A stretch of 64,000 nucleotides of DNA from Dysidea avara. Taxonomy: Eukaryota > Porifera > Demospongiae > Dictyoceratida > Dysideidae. The stretch lies in contig NC_089275.1 of the NCBI RefSeq assembly GCF_963678975.1, positions 48,845,883 to 48,909,882 on the forward strand, given 5' to 3'. The translations under genes and the position numbers were made by a program. The notes below the pieces were generated by a model. The model did no database searches. It was not told the origin of the DNA and saw only the letters and a list, made by a program, of their open reading frames with translations. The first letter of the stretch is position 1; each line of letters starts with the position of its first letter. Below, one piece after another: positions 1 through 12,399 of the stretch.

Positions 1-1540
1 AGGATGTGTAGTTCATGGACTGGAAAGATGCAGAAATGGTTCCCATACCTTAGAAAGAAGTGTAATAACTGGAAGGGAATCAGTTTGTTGGATGGAGGGA
101 AGGGGCGAGTGTAGATATGATTTTTACAGCTAGGCAGTTATCTGAGAAGAGCAGAGAACAGGATGACTCTCTTTTTGCACTCTTTGTTGACCTCCGCAAG
201 GCATACAACTCAGTATGTAGAGAGACCTTGTGGTGGGTATTGGCAGAAGTATGGTGTTCCTCCAGTGATGTTGTCACTGATCTGGTCATGTCATGATGGC
301 ATGACTGCTGTGATGAGGGTCAGTGATGGCACCACTGGTGATATTAGCATTGGTAATGGGCTGAGACAAGGATGTATCATTGCACGAGTATTGTTCAATT
401 TGTATTTTGCAGCAATGATTGCTTGTTGGAGGGAGTCACTGTCCAGAGGCTGGAGTCACTGTGAAATATAAGATGGGGAGGAAGCTGGTGGGAGATGGAA
501 CAGCTAAAGCAAAGCTTGAGGATACAGAAACTACATAATCAAAGTTTGCAGATGATGCAGCATTGCATGCAGTCACTGGACAAGAGACGAAGAGAGTAGC
601 TATGACCCTTGTAATAACAGCAGCAGGATGGGTTAGTTTAGAAAAGACTAAGATGATGTCAATGGGGTGCTCTGAAGACAACAAGCCTATACAGTTGGAG
701 GATGGCGTAATAGCGGCAGTAGATAGTTTCACTTAAGTAACATTACCAATGATGGTGAAATTGTCAATGAAGTGAGTTCAAAATTGGGCAAGGCTGCAAG
801 AGCATTATTATAGATGTTTGTGGTCCTCCAACTTTGAAAACAGGACTCTTAGTGTGCAGATTAAGAGAGGTGTGTATTGTGCTGTATCGGAGACATGGGT
901 GGTGAAGAGTCCCAGTATTAGACATGTGCAGGGCTTTCACAATCGTTGCATCCGGGTAATTTTAGGTGTGTCTGGAACTAGGCAATGGAAGGAAAGAATA
1001 ACATCTAAGGAATTGGCTAGTCAGTTTGGAATAAATGAGAACATGGCTGATACTATTGGGAGATACTGATGTAGGTGGTTAGGACATTTGGCACGGATAG
1101 ATAATTATACAATACCTAAGTGGTTACTTTTTGGTGACCTGCCCAAGACATGGCCCTAAGAAACAATGGAGAGATCTGGTAGTGATAGATGTAAGGACAC
1201 TTGGGATTGAGTAAATTGGTTTGAGGTTGCTTAAGACAGACAGCAGTGGTCAACAATTCGTGAACAGATCCGTTTTTTTTTTGTTGATGTTGGGGAGGTC
1301 TGTGCTGCTGACACACCCTCTCTAACTCAAAGTTTTACTTGTACATGGGACGTACCTTTAAGTGTTCTAGACACCTGACAAGACATCAATGCTTTTGTGG
1401 CAGACAACATCTAGATCATGGAAGCCTGGGATCCTCCTCTTTTCACTGTCCCTGTAGAAGGACCTTTCGTAGGAAGGGGGGATCTCACCAGGCATTCATG
1501 TTTTTGCAAGGCAGCGTAACCCTGACCCACTAGTCATCTT
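1..1540 (+). mobile_element. Decayed non-LTR retrotransposon (LINE), RT and C-terminal part
   Basis: The plus strand reads as pieces of a reverse transcriptase. A DLRKAYNS-like motif lies near 190-215, LRQGCIIARVLFNLYF near 361-410, and FADDAALHA near 547-575. Further on come a LINE-type C-terminal stretch (RWLGHLARID near 1073-1100) and two Cys/His finger-like motifs (KCSRHLTRHQCFC near 1360-1400 and CPCRRTF near 1450-1475). Reading frames change several times and stops interrupt them, so it is inactive. The 5' end lies outside the window. No TSD or tail could be assigned. It lies where later introns of the minus-strand HDAC11-like gene would be expected. Confidence 0.75.
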
Positions 1541-1603
1541 ATCCAGGGTTTCCGTGAGGATACTACAATCATCTACGGATGGGCAACTACAGGCTACAGG
1601 TGT

Positions 1604-1653
1604 GCATGTGTGTGTGTGTGCATGTACATGTGTGCGCGTGTGTGTGTGTGTAC
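1604..1653. repeat. (GT)n microsatellite with interruptions
   Basis: Short GT-rich run broken by CATGTACATGTG and CGCG steps, just 3' of the HDAC11-like exon on the minus strand. Simple repeat only. Confidence 0.85.
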
Positions 1654-1686
1654 ATATGGTATGTGACAATTGTTTCACTTACTGAC

Positions 1687-1912
1687 TAATCTTTTGTGAT
1701 TCTGCCCCACTTTCCAGCATCAAAAGGATGTATCTTCTCCAGTCCCAGAAATCCAATATTATAAGAGTCCTTGTATACTATCGGCCACTGGTGATTGCCA
1801 AATTTGGCAGTGTACAGACGAGGGCCAGCTACAGCCCCACTAGGTACCGCATCATCATCTTGAGATTGTTTATCATCCCCAGGTGGATCTTGTGAACTGC
1901 CTTGTCCCATAA
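1687..1912 (-). CDS. HDAC11: HDAC11-like histone deacetylase, first coding exon (partial gene)
   Basis: HDAC11 is the sole class IV zinc-dependent deacetylase and also removes fatty-acyl groups from lysines. This exon encodes about 74 residues from an ATG at 1910: a ~38-residue acidic and glycine-rich leader, then WPIVYKDSYN, GLEKIHPFDAGKWG, which closely match the N-terminus of animal HDAC11 (WPIVYSPRYN and GLEKLHPFDAGKWG in vertebrates). The catalytic core, with the HH and zinc ligands, is not in the window. Upstream, on the minus strand, a pyrimidine-rich acceptor ends at 1913 (ccttacacag), so a 5' untranslated exon probably exists beyond the GT tract. The donor is unclear. The best GTAAGT (1682-1677) lies just past an in-frame TAG at 1688-1686, while a weaker GTCAGT (1686-1681) avoids it. 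The next exons would be at lower coordinates, beyond the LINE at 1-1540. Confidence 0.8.
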
Positions 1913-1964
1913 CTGTGTAAGGAGAGGTTAATGTATTATATGAATAGTGTAGTAGTAGGGTGTA

Positions 1965-1991
1965 TGAGTATGTAGTGTGTGTTTGTGTGTA

Positions 1992-2030
<39 letters not shown>

Positions 2031-2053
2031 TGGTGTGTGTGTGGTGTGTGTGT

Positions 2054-2114
<61 letters not shown>

Positions 2115-2119
2115 TGTGT

Positions 2120-2180
<61 letters not shown>

Positions 2181-2247
2181 TGTGGTGTGTTGTGTGTGTG
2201 TGTGTGTGGTGTGTGTGTGTGTGTGTGTGTGGTGTGTGTGTGTGTGT

Positions 2248-2329
<82 letters not shown>

Positions 2330-2354
2330 TGTGGTGTGTGTGTGGTGTGTGCGT

Positions 2355-2398
<44 letters not shown>

Positions 2399-2410
2399 GG
2401 GGGGGGGGGT
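1965..2410. repeat. Long (GT)n tract with GGTGTG interruptions, ending in poly-G
   Basis: About 445 bases of GT dinucleotide on the plus strand, broken at semi-regular spacing by an extra G (ggtgtg) and closed by a run of about 13 G. Long CVCV or HTHT open frames in both strands are artefacts of the repeat. It lies just upstream of the HDAC11-like exon, probably in its first intron. Confidence 0.97.
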
Positions 2411-2681
2411 GAGTGTGTGAAGGTTAAGATTTGTATGTGCAAAGGAAATACAATTCATTATGTGACAGACCAATATATCAATATAGTACCATAGAAACAG
2501 AAACTTGACAGGTGTACTATTTGTCTACCACTGATGGTCGAACCTTAAACTCTGTACCTATTAAGTACCTTTAAAATTATTTAGTAAAAGTGAAGTATAA
2601 ATGTATGGTTTCTGTCAACATTACTAAAGTTGATGAAGTAAAGTCCATGTAGTGCATTTGCAGGAACCATACAAGTTTCGA

Positions 2682-2852
2682 TTAGGGATTATAGACATAA
2701 AGAAGTGATGAAACAAGGGAGGTCACCTACATGTACAGGTGTACACTTGAAGATATACTAGTGAACATTTAATTCCTATACCCATGACTGAATCAGGTGT
2801 CCACTAATATATCTGTAGGTGTAGTCCTGCTTGTTATGTCTATGATATCTAA
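2682..2852. mobile_element. Short TIR element (MITE), family with internal AAACAAGGGAGGTCACC
   Basis: The ends are inverted: TTAGGGATTATAGACATAA at 2682-2700 against TTATGTCTATGATATCTAA at 2834-2852. The inside carries AAACAAGGGAGGTCACC near 2711. Related copies are at 55398-55515 and 63012-63181. Length is 171 bp with no coding capacity. Superfamily is not clear. Confidence 0.75.
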
Positions 2853-2859
2853 TAAAATT

Positions 2860-4010
2860 AAAATTCCTAATTTTTCTGTCTGCTTGTCCACTGTGGGAAA
2901 ACCTGTCTTAAACGTATTGAGAAATGTCAGTTTTAAGTATTCAGTGTGTTGTAGCACTCGCCAATGGTAGAATCTATGGGTACCAAATTTTCACATGTTT
3001 TACACCAATTCCTTACCATTCAGAGCATCCACTATAACCAACAGGTAAGTTTCCTACCATATTGGATAGTCTTTAACTCAAGGTTGACTGTATCAAGCAA
3101 GCTCCAATAGGGGTGGAGGGGAGGGCAAGAGGTTGCTTGCTAAAGAGGAATGCGTAGGGATGAATTACAGTGTAGGCCAAATTATTGGCCACTCGGGTCT
3201 CAAAACTGGTTAAAACGAAAGGAAATCTGCAACACAGGACTTTTTTCAACACCACAAAGCTGTACAACCACATACAGAGCTCCATTAAAACCCCAGATCA
3301 CTCCTAGGGCTTGCCATTGGGCTTGGGAAAAGCAAACACAGTCCACTCAAACTTTGACACTGTATTCATGCTTTGTGTTCACAGTGAAAAATCAAAAACA
3401 ACCAGGTTCCCAGATCCAGCCACCACTATGAACCAGCACATACCACAAGGATGGTACCAGACTTAATGCTTTTGTCTGAATGAGTGCCCCTAACTATCAA
3501 TTACAGAAAAAGTGTAGTGGCCATTATGTTATGTACTCAGCCCATTACACAACATTACAAACAAAGAACACTATGAGAAATGCCTCTGCAATCAATCCAG
3601 TCACTACGAAAAACATGGATTTCTGTTACAAACGTAGACATCACTTGTACTGTGAATCAACACCTTGCACTGTTAGCAACAACAAATGGGACACAAAGGA
3701 GGACAAGAGTCCATGATCAACACATTGTCAAATTGTATGTTGAAGCAACATCTAATAATAAAAGCCATAGCATCTGCCTTTGCTGTTATTGAGTTACGCT
3801 TGTCTGAAGGCATCAGGCAGGTGGTCAGAACATTTCTATTAATAATCCCATAGCACTTATCAGAAGCATTTTTGATTGCTTTGAAGACACTTTGAGCTTG
3901 GTCATACCTGACTAACACTGCCAATACATCATGAAGGCATTGTGAGGCTGGTACATTTTTTTGTGAGAAAGTACAAAACCTCCATGATCCCTAATATACA
4001 GTATACTGTA
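2860..4010 (+). repeat. Dispersed repeat, longest local copy (about 1.1 kb)
   Basis: This stretch shares long diverged blocks with 49230-49600, with 63190-63840 on the same strand, and with 59220-59510 on the opposite strand. Shared words include accaaattttcacatgttt, caaggttgactgtatca and cacaaaggaggacaa. Conceptual translations share a short theme (SAINPV, DTKEDK, YAKRHLS), but no continuous frame survives and I recognise no protein family. It reads as an old interspersed element that may once have coded. Boundaries are approximate. Confidence 0.6.
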
Positions 4011-4936
4011 CTGTGTGGTACACTTCTCTATTATGGATGTCTCATAGGCTATCAGTTTAAATTATCAACACGCTGATCAACAACTAAAGATTAGGTATTC
4101 TAACTCAACAAACACATCCTTACAATGGACATGTGAGCTGAAAGTGAAGTAACCTACTATAATTTACTAGTCATATTGTCAAAGGTCACTAAACAAAAAA
4201 GGCTTCAAGTCCAAAGTCATGATATATCTCCAGATGCTGGCCAGTCACACATTCCTACATAGCCGGACCACTGGGGTACTGCACACTATAATGTATACAT
4301 CTCTGCTGCAACTGTGCTGTCAGCCAACATGTTCATAGTTCTAATCCCCAGTTCCTGGAACAACTTTTTTGAATTTCATGTTCTTTATCTTGACAATTGA
4401 CCTTGATCCTTGTGACTTTTAGTACAGTCCACATACACTGTGAGTGCCTGTCATTGTACAGTCCACATACATATAGACAGTGTGAGTGCCTGTCATTGTA
4501 CTCACTTTACAACACAACCCCCTAAAACGATTAAATTTCGCCTTAAGGTTCTTGCGAAATAAATATCAAATAAAAGCGCATCCTATCATACGAAAGCTTT
4601 GTTGGTTGAACCATATGACCCTACCAACGTGGGAATATTCCTTCTGTCTCAATTATATGTGGCTAATTTCCCTCCCTCAAAGAAAGAGTTCGGGAACAAA
4701 TATAATTATTACGTCATACGGACTACTCCCCTTACTAACGTTACACACAAGCAACCATTTCAGAAGCACCTTACTTTAGACTTCACCATACACATACAAT
4801 GAACAATATTGTAATAAAATACGTACCTTATATATGTTCGAGCGAGTTTTACACGAAAAGATCACAAATACACGCCACAAAATATAATTTGTAATTATTC
4901 TTTGTGCGCTTATTTAAGAGTGGCCTGGCCGCCTAT
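4011..4936. other. No gene seen; contains a 2-unit short tandem repeat
   Basis: AT-rich sequence without credible exons. At 4421-4500 a unit of about 45 bp (acagtccacatacactgtga and gagtgcctgtcattgta) is present twice. Confidence 0.5.
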
Positions 4937-5378
4937 GGCGAATTTTTTTTTGGGCACACTTTGGACTTAGAAAATTTTCACGAAATATTTTTTTCCGGAT
5001 AATGTTGTGTACGTATCCTGGATACTGACATGTTCAAGACTAGTTAGCAGTGCCAACAACATCGTGCTCTCCGCCAGGCTGGCAGCCGCTAGAAAAGAAG
5101 AGCGAAAAAATTGAGCCAGTTTAGAAGAACTCTTAGTTTCTCCTGCCGTTTTTTCAGAAGGACTGCTCTTACCTTGTTTCTCTCACTGGCTGCCTTGCTG
5201 CTGCCTCATCATAATGAACTGATTTGTCAGTGGCGTCTCGCATTACCTGGCAGCACAGAGCTATTCACAAGTATTGGTGAAACTGATTATGTGAGTGTGA
5301 AGCAGCTTGTGTTTTATTCTTGTGACACACTATGTGTGTGTGTGTGTGTGTGTGTGTCTCGTTTTTGTGCTATGTAAT

Positions 5379-5643
5379 GTACCTATCAATGTCACGCCCC
5401 CACCTACCCCAGGTCGGGCAGCAGGTGGGGATTTGTCACCCAAGCTCGTCCCCAGGTTTGGGGCATTTGCAAACACGAATATCCGTACTTTTCCATACTG
5501 TTGTGATTCCCGGGATAATTAGTAGGGGATTCGTAACTTAAAGTTGTCTCCAGGGTTTGGGAATTTGCATTCTCGCATTGCAAATCCCAACAGTCCCCAC
5601 CTCTGCCCGACCTGGGGTAGGTGGGGGCTTGAAATTGATAGGT
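5379..5643. mobile_element. Nested MITE with ~40 bp TIRs starting ACCTATCAAT
   Basis: The left end (ACCTATCAATGTCACGCC, then CCCACCTACCCCAGGTCGGG) is mirrored by the right end (CCGACCTGGGGTAGGTGGGG, then attgataggt). Length is 265 bp. The same insertion is in the inverted partner at 10981-11242, so it entered before the pair was duplicated. A third, diverged copy is at 10472-10710. Confidence 0.8.
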
Positions 5644-5712
5644 GCATAACTGTTTGTACCTCCTGCAAGGAAGAACAGCTTAAGTCGATTGCATTGAGTT
5701 TAAACAATAAAT

Positions 5713-5956
<244 letters not shown>

Positions 5957-6082
5957 CTATAGGTGTTACGAATTCTCTCATGGAAGAACGGCTCTGCCGA
6001 ATGTGTTGAGTTTAAATTTTTTTTAAATTCTGACATTTGTTAACTTATCTGCTTTACCAGTTATAACTGAACAAGGGATGGT

Positions 6083-9000
6083 CACTACCTATGTATGTCC
6101 TGTAAAACCATCTGTGACTGTGATCAAGATATTTGATCAACCTTGATTTCATCTCAGGAAAAGTGGGGACAAAGCTTAATTTACTGTTTTGCTAATACAA
6201 GCCAATTGATTGCCTTTTTTAAGTCAGTAGAAATTAGCATCACAGTGTTGATCTCTTGGTTGATCGCTGTCGTGGATAGTTTTACAGGAGTATTATATAT
6301 GTGTGAACAAGCAGTTGTGCTTTTGATGGGTTTAATAAGAGATGTTTTGGTCCTTGGACCGCTATGAATATTTGTTGCATTGGAGATAACTTTGATTCAA
6401 CCAGTTATACGACTATGCTGCTGTAATCTATGGGCCTCATTATTAGGGTGACATTAACAGAGTTGAATCACTTAAACACAGAGTTTCAAAACTAGTTAGT
6501 GACTTTCATCGTTATGAAAGGTTACAACCACCCACTTAGTATACAGAAAATTTAGAGAACCACATATCAAAAATTTCATGGTAACATGCACCAATCCTTG
6601 CAGCTTACCAGATCCACCATTTCCCATTGACATTCAATTGTACAAGCATGCAGTGCATGAAAATTTGTGAAGAAATAATTATTTTCTAAAGAATAATAAT
6701 TGAACATTGGAATGCACTACCGAAACATGTTGTAATGGTTGACAATTTTAAGTGAGATTACTATAAAGATTAAATGTGATTTGAATTGATCAGCCATCTG
6801 TCTTAACCTTATTAAGTATTAACGGAAGACATACAAAAGCATGATAATTATGTGTTTGTTATTTTATTGTTGTAATATCAAGTGACTACAAGTTTAAAGA
6901 CTGAATTACATCACAATTCACAATATAAAGTAATATTTTTCCCTAATTTGCCACTCAGATGTTCCTTGTACTACAGAAATGTTGCTGTTTTTATGTACAT
7001 TATAGGTATATTATATTAGGTAATGATTCACTACTTTATTATGTGGTGATGATTTTGTGTGATGATCTATGATTGAGTGTAATGTTCTTAATTTGTAGGT
7101 GGATTAACATTGTTATTGTAAATGATTTTAACTAAGCTACTTCTCGTCTAAATGAGGTGTGGAACAATGAGTCCGTACTATGGTGATCTTGTGAGATGAC
7201 TGATCTATGTTTAATGATGAACAATTTGACTGTGAGCATTCAAGGGTAACAGCAACAACAAAAGACATGATTGAAGTTTTGCATTTAGGTGTATATTACA
7301 ATAGCACCAGTGTGTGTATTGTAAAGCACCTTTACACAACTAATTTTTGTTGATGGCTACATGTTATTGATATCACCCTCTTTAAGTAAATGGTATATTC
7401 TTTTTGCTGGAGTGTAGCCAATCGTATTTTGCTGTACATAAGAGTGTATGCTCACCTCAATATGCTAGCTGTATCCTCACACCTGAAGGCTGCATTAGTG
7501 TTAGTGTAGTAGATTTAGTGCAAGTTATTTGCTATTTTATCCAATGGTAAATTTGCAGAAGTACTTTTATTACTCCATGATTTATAAGGTAGTTGTGCTT
7601 GAAAACTTATTGTCCTTTACTGTCTAAATAATGTCTGCATGGCTGACAGCTGTAAAGAAATTACTCGTACAGTGCTTCCTGACCCCTAGGTACCAAGACA
7701 TGTTCAGATAATCAAAGCCTATTTTTATAGAGTTACTCTAATGGAATGAACGCCTTAGACGAAATACTCTAATAGAACAGACACATCTACTGTAAGTAAG
7801 TATGTTGATAGTCGAAGGTCAGATAATCAAGTATTCACTTCTATTAGGTGTGATATATTTAATCCATTGTTGTGACAGCTATAGTGGATACTTTATGTGT
7901 GTACTGATTGTGTCACCATATCATCTCTTGTACAACTAATGATAGCCTAAAGAATTAAGGGGATAAAAAATGAAGTTGAGAAGTTTACTCCCATATACTA
8001 CTGGTATCAGTTCTCAGGTGCTATAATATAAGAGCACATGTCATTCAAAATTTCCGCAATAAAAATCAATGCATCCTCGTCAATTTTATAGAGTACATCT
8101 ACTGTCCTTCTTTATGCATGTATGAACTTGAAGTGCTATTGTTATTAACACTTTACAGTGACCAGCACTGAAGGTCTATTAGTGTGTTAGTGTCAGGTCA
8201 TTTGGGTTGCATTTCAAGGGACTTAATGTGGAGCTGTACTCATGCACCATTTGAGAATGTTTTTGGTGTCTTAAGTGATATATGGAGCCACACCCACATC
8301 CTCTATGGTATTATGCCCACTTATTGGGTTTGTGTTGTTGTAGGCAACAAGTCTGCATGGCATCAAGAAAAGTGCTATGCCTGCTTATGGGAGCCTGTAG
8401 ACTATCATGGAGCCACACCCACTTATTGATCATTGAATATGTGTGTTTTGATACCTGTAGCTACTTTTTCATTTTCTTTTGCACAAAATTCTTCCTGTTG
8501 GTCGACAACCTTGACTTGCACCATGTAACTCTTACTCCTGAATTTAAAAAGCATTGATGGATTATCTAACTGTAGAACCTCTCTTAAAGTACCCTCCACT
8601 ATAAAGAAAAATTTCTGTGGTTCCTATAGAATACAATTTAAAGGACAAACTCTCAGTGAGATTTCATCAGTTGGTCTCAAACTGTTCGTTACATACGTAC
8701 GTAGTGGTTCGTTACATAGTGGTACCAATAAATAAGTTTATATATATGTACATAATTATACCATACATACACTAGGTCATTCAACAGTTCAAGTATGCTT
8801 GACTCATACTGTACGGGAGCAGTTCTAATTACCAATAATATTAGAAATGTTCCTGTATAAGAGATAGCACTGAGAATTTACAAATTTGTCTACAATGAAA
8901 CCTCTTAAAGATTGGTAATTTTTGTCCTTTATAAAAAAGATGTACCTTAACAGTATGGTTGAGTCATATACGTAGAACTATGTACTACATTAGCCAGCAA

Positions 9001-9239
9001 GTAGACTGTCAGTCACTCAATTAAATGGTTAACAGTAATCACATCTGTGGATCACAATTCCTGCACAGTATGTAACATAGTTATTAGAAACTACAGTGAG
9101 TTTCTTTTCTGTTTTCATCAGCTCCCACATGTTTACCCATTATTGCAGATTTAACAATTATTTTGTCTGAATAACAAAAAACTTGAATATGCAGCCATTA
9201 AAAAAAATTGCAACATTTGTATATAGGTACCTAACTAGT
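6083..9239. other. No gene seen; AT-rich intergenic sequence
   Basis: I see no exon-like open frames here. Recognisable pieces are a LINE 3'-end fragment at 8143-8190, single copies of the ACTCTAATAGA motif near 7735 and 7765, and a block at 7155-7200 that resembles 10207-10260. A phrase close to gagccacacccac is repeated near 8284 and 8409. Confidence 0.5.
8143..8190 (-). mobile_element. LINE 3'-terminal fragment
   Basis: In reverse complement this reads agaccttcagtgctggtcac and then tgtaaagtgttaataa, the same 3' end as the insertion at 13599-13790, which terminates in a TAA-type tail. It is a very short 5'-truncated copy. Confidence 0.55.
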
Positions 9240-10224
9240 CTCATGTGCCAGACAGTTTGTGTGGGGGCAGGAAAGAAACCGTCGGGTCACTGTTGTACAC
9301 TTTCCATGAATAAACTGACATACAATTAGATTACATCACACTATTGTTTTATGGCAAGGATGAATCGTGCCAGTCACATCTACGCAAGCTGAGGAGAAAA
9401 TTGTACTGGTTATGTCATGATGTATTTGAAACATTGCTGAAGGTTTTCCTCAACAATTCTACTACTTCACAAATCCATAACGAACCAATGATTTTAAGAG
9501 CTCTGTACAAGGGGAACAAATATCCTAAGCCTATGGCATTGTTAAACTTCAGTCCTTTATTACCAGTGTTGGGCAAGTTACTTTGTAAAAGTAACTAGTT
9601 ACATATTACTTGCAACAGAACTATTTAGTTACAGTTACATATTACCCATAAAATAAAGTAACTGTATAATATTACATATTATATTACTTTGTGTCCACAG
9701 CCTTAAGTTGTCACGTGTGAAACTACCACCTTATCACGTGACATGATTGCGTTGCTGGACAACATGCAAATTTTGGTTATAAGTAAGAAGCTGGTGAATA
9801 AGCTTCATTCAGTAGGCCTCGTTACTTCATTGTGGCTAGGCGTTACTCAGGGGATAACTAACGAGATTAGTAACTTCGTTACCTGTAGTAATAATATTAC
9901 GTAATATTAGACTCGTTACAGTAACTATATTACTTAGGTAACACGTTACATTTGTAAGTAAAGTACCTTGCGTTATATTACCTGTTTTTATAGCATATTT
10001 CGTTATATTACTTTGTTACCACAAAAGTAATAATATTATGTAACGCGTTACTCCCAACACTGTTTATTACAGTAAGAATTTGAATAATTGGTATTTGTTT
10101 TATCATAGAGCCCGCAAGGCAATCTGAGTGGCTCTGCCAACATTCCACAGTAGTCACAGAATGTGTGCAACAGTGACTAGAAGGCTTATTTGCCACCCCC
10201 ACACAAACTGTCTGGAACAATGAG
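9240..10224. mobile_element. TIR element split by a hAT-type MITE
   Basis: The ends CTCATGTGCCAGACAGTTTG (9240-9259) and CAAACTGTCTGGAACAATGAG (rc CTCATTGTTCCAGACAGTTT...) form an inverted repeat that continues into a G-rich step (gtgggggc and gccaccccc). The 499-bp MITE at 9564-10062 lies inside. Removing it leaves an element of about 0.48 kb with no clear coding content. Class unknown. Confidence 0.6.
9564..10062. mobile_element. hAT-type MITE (CAGTGTTGGG ends)
   Basis: It starts CAGTGTTGGGCAAGTTAC and ends TAACGCGTTACTCCCAACACTG, with the interior made of repeated GTTAC and ATTAC words. A perfect 8-bp target duplication TTTATTAC flanks it (9556-9563 and 10063-10070). Ends of this kind are typical of a widespread non-autonomous hAT group in animals. 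Length 499 bp, non-coding. Confidence 0.9.
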
Positions 10225-10471
10225 TCCTTATTCTCACAGTGATTGCATAAAGATGAGATGACTTTGATCCAATAAGCATTTCTTGGAATTCTGTAGTGTG
10301 TTAGGTTACCTCATTAGATGTTAATTATAAATTCCCTAGCCAGTTGCTTGCAATGTCTGAGTTTCCACCTACAAATAAGAACATCATACCCAATACACAC
10401 AACATCACACAAAATCATGACCACGTTACCACATAATAAAGTGGTGATAAAATTTATAATATCTATAATGC

Positions 10472-10710
10472 ACCTATCAATGTATTTACAGGGAGAATTG
10501 ATACAAAACTGTTGCCGCACTATAGGGCATTAGTTTTGATAATCATTCAATAAGCACACAAGTACTTTTTCTTGTAACTTGTCATATCTGTGTGAATAAG
10601 TGAGGATTTGACACAATAGGTTTGCCCTTCTATGGGTCATTTGACATTCAGCTGTTTGAAATCCCCATATATGCCCAAGGGCGGGATAGTGGGGTAATAC
10701 ATTGATAGGT
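10472..10710. mobile_element. Diverged MITE with ACCTATCAAT ends
   Basis: ACCTATCAATGTATT at the left end is matched by aatacattgataggt at the right end. The terminal 12-13 bases agree with the nested MITE at 5379-5643, but the interior is mostly different. Length about 239 bp. Confidence 0.6.
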
Positions 10711-10720
10711 GAATTAACGT

Positions 10721-10857
10721 ACCATCCCTTGTTCAGTTATAACTGGTACAACAGATAAAAACAAACAAGTTATCTAATGTCAGATTTAAAAAAAAATTTA
10801 AACTCAACACATTCGGCAGAGCCATTCTTCCATGAGAGAATTCATAACACCTATAGT

Positions 10858-10911
<54 letters not shown>

Positions 10912-11265
10912 ATTTATTGTTTAAACTCAATGCAATCGACTTAAGCTGTTCTTCCTTGCAGGAGGTACAAACAGTTATGCACCTATCAATGTCAAGCCCC
11001 ACCTACCCCAGGTCGGGCAGAGGTGGGGACTGTTGGGGATTTGCAAATGCGAGAATGCAAATTCCCCAACCCTGGAGACAACTTTAAGTTACGAATCCCC
11101 TACTAATTATCCCGGGAATCACAACAGTATGGAAAAGTACGGATATTCGTGTTGCAAATGCCCCAACCCTGGGGACGAGCTTGGGTGACAAATCCCCACC
11201 TGCTGCCCGACCTGGGGTAGGTGGGGCGTGACATTGATAGGTACATTACATAGCACAAAAACGAG

Positions 11266-11297
<32 letters not shown>

Positions 11298-11693
11298 TGG
11301 TGTCACAAGAATAAAACACAAGCTGCTTCACACTCACATAATCAGTTTCACCAATACTTGTGAATAGCTCTGTGCTGCCAGGTAATGCGAGACGCCACTG
11401 ACAAATCAGTTCATTATGATGAGACAGCCAGCAAGGCAGCCAGTGAGAGAAACAAGGTAAGAGCAGTCCTTCTGAAAAAACGGCAGGAGAAACTAAGAGT
11501 TCTTCTAAACTGGCTCAATTTTTTCGCTCTTCTTTTCTAGCGGCTGCCAGCCTGGTGGAGAGCACAATGTTGTTGGCACTGCTAACTAGTCTTGAACATG
11601 TCAGTATCCAGGATACGTACACAACATTATCCGGAAAAAAATATTTCGTGAAAATTTTCTAAGTCCAAAGTGTGCCCAAAAAAAAAATTCGCC
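10721..11693 (-). mobile_element. Copy B of the inverted ~1 kb repeat pair
   Basis: Reverse complement of 4937-6082, including the nested MITE (10981-11242) and shorter CA runs at 10860-10909 and 11264-11294. Its right edge (around 11693) abuts the LINE fragment that follows. Together with copy A it makes an inverted repeat with a 4.6-kb spacer. Confidence 0.8.
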
Positions 11694-12210
11694 CTGTCTG
11701 GTCCCCTCACATTAGAAGAGACATTGATAAGCTTGAACGAGTACAGAGGCAATCTGCCAGATTCATTATGGCTGACTTCTCGTGTTTCAGCAGTGCAACC
11801 AATATGCTCATTGACCTTAACATTCTCAGTTTAGAACACTGCAGACAAGTATCCAGTATCACCCTCCTCTACAAAATTGTTCATAATCTCATTGATATAT
11901 CTCCTGTTGATTTAATCCCTGTCACTTCTAACACCACAGGACATGACCAAAGATTTCATCATATATATGCAAGGACCAATCAGTATAGTAAATCATTCTT
12001 TTTTAGATCAATAAGACTGTGGAATTCACTCCCACCTGACCTAATCCAACAACAATCATTACAAATTTTTAAGCACCAATTGAAACTATTATTACTTTCC
12101 CCTACCAATCAGTAATCCCATAATCAAAAACATTTTGTATACATATTTCATATGTGCGTTAATTCTCAAACTGAGGCTGCACATTTTTGGAAAATAAATA
12201 AACACAGATA
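11694..12210 (+). mobile_element. LINE 3' fragment (RT C-terminal region)
   Basis: An open frame to 12115 (about 140 codons of LINE sequence) contains ERVQRQSARFI, SLEHCRQVSSITLLYKIVHN and RLWNSLPPDL. This is the typical C-terminal end of CR1/L2-like and related reverse-transcriptase proteins. The 5' part is missing, replaced by the junction with copy B of the inverted repeat. The sequence after the stop ends in aaaataaataaac, compatible with a short tail. It is a 5'-truncated, inactive copy. Confidence 0.8.
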
Positions 12211-12399
12211 ACTTTCAAAATTGCTGCTCAACTGAATGAACATCCACTTTCATTGCCATGCTGCGAGGAAGAGTTATTAACTTATTCTATAGCTTAGAAA
12301 AATTTGTAGCTAGCTGTGGACGTAACTAGTTTATTTAAAATACTAATTAAAAATGCAATCTGGAGTCATCCAACTATCCTGTTGCCCCTATAACTGTAC

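Noticed and set aside
1928-2494. Long open frames of Cys/Val or His/Thr repeats on both strands
   Set aside because: They are translations of the GT microsatellite and have no coding signal.
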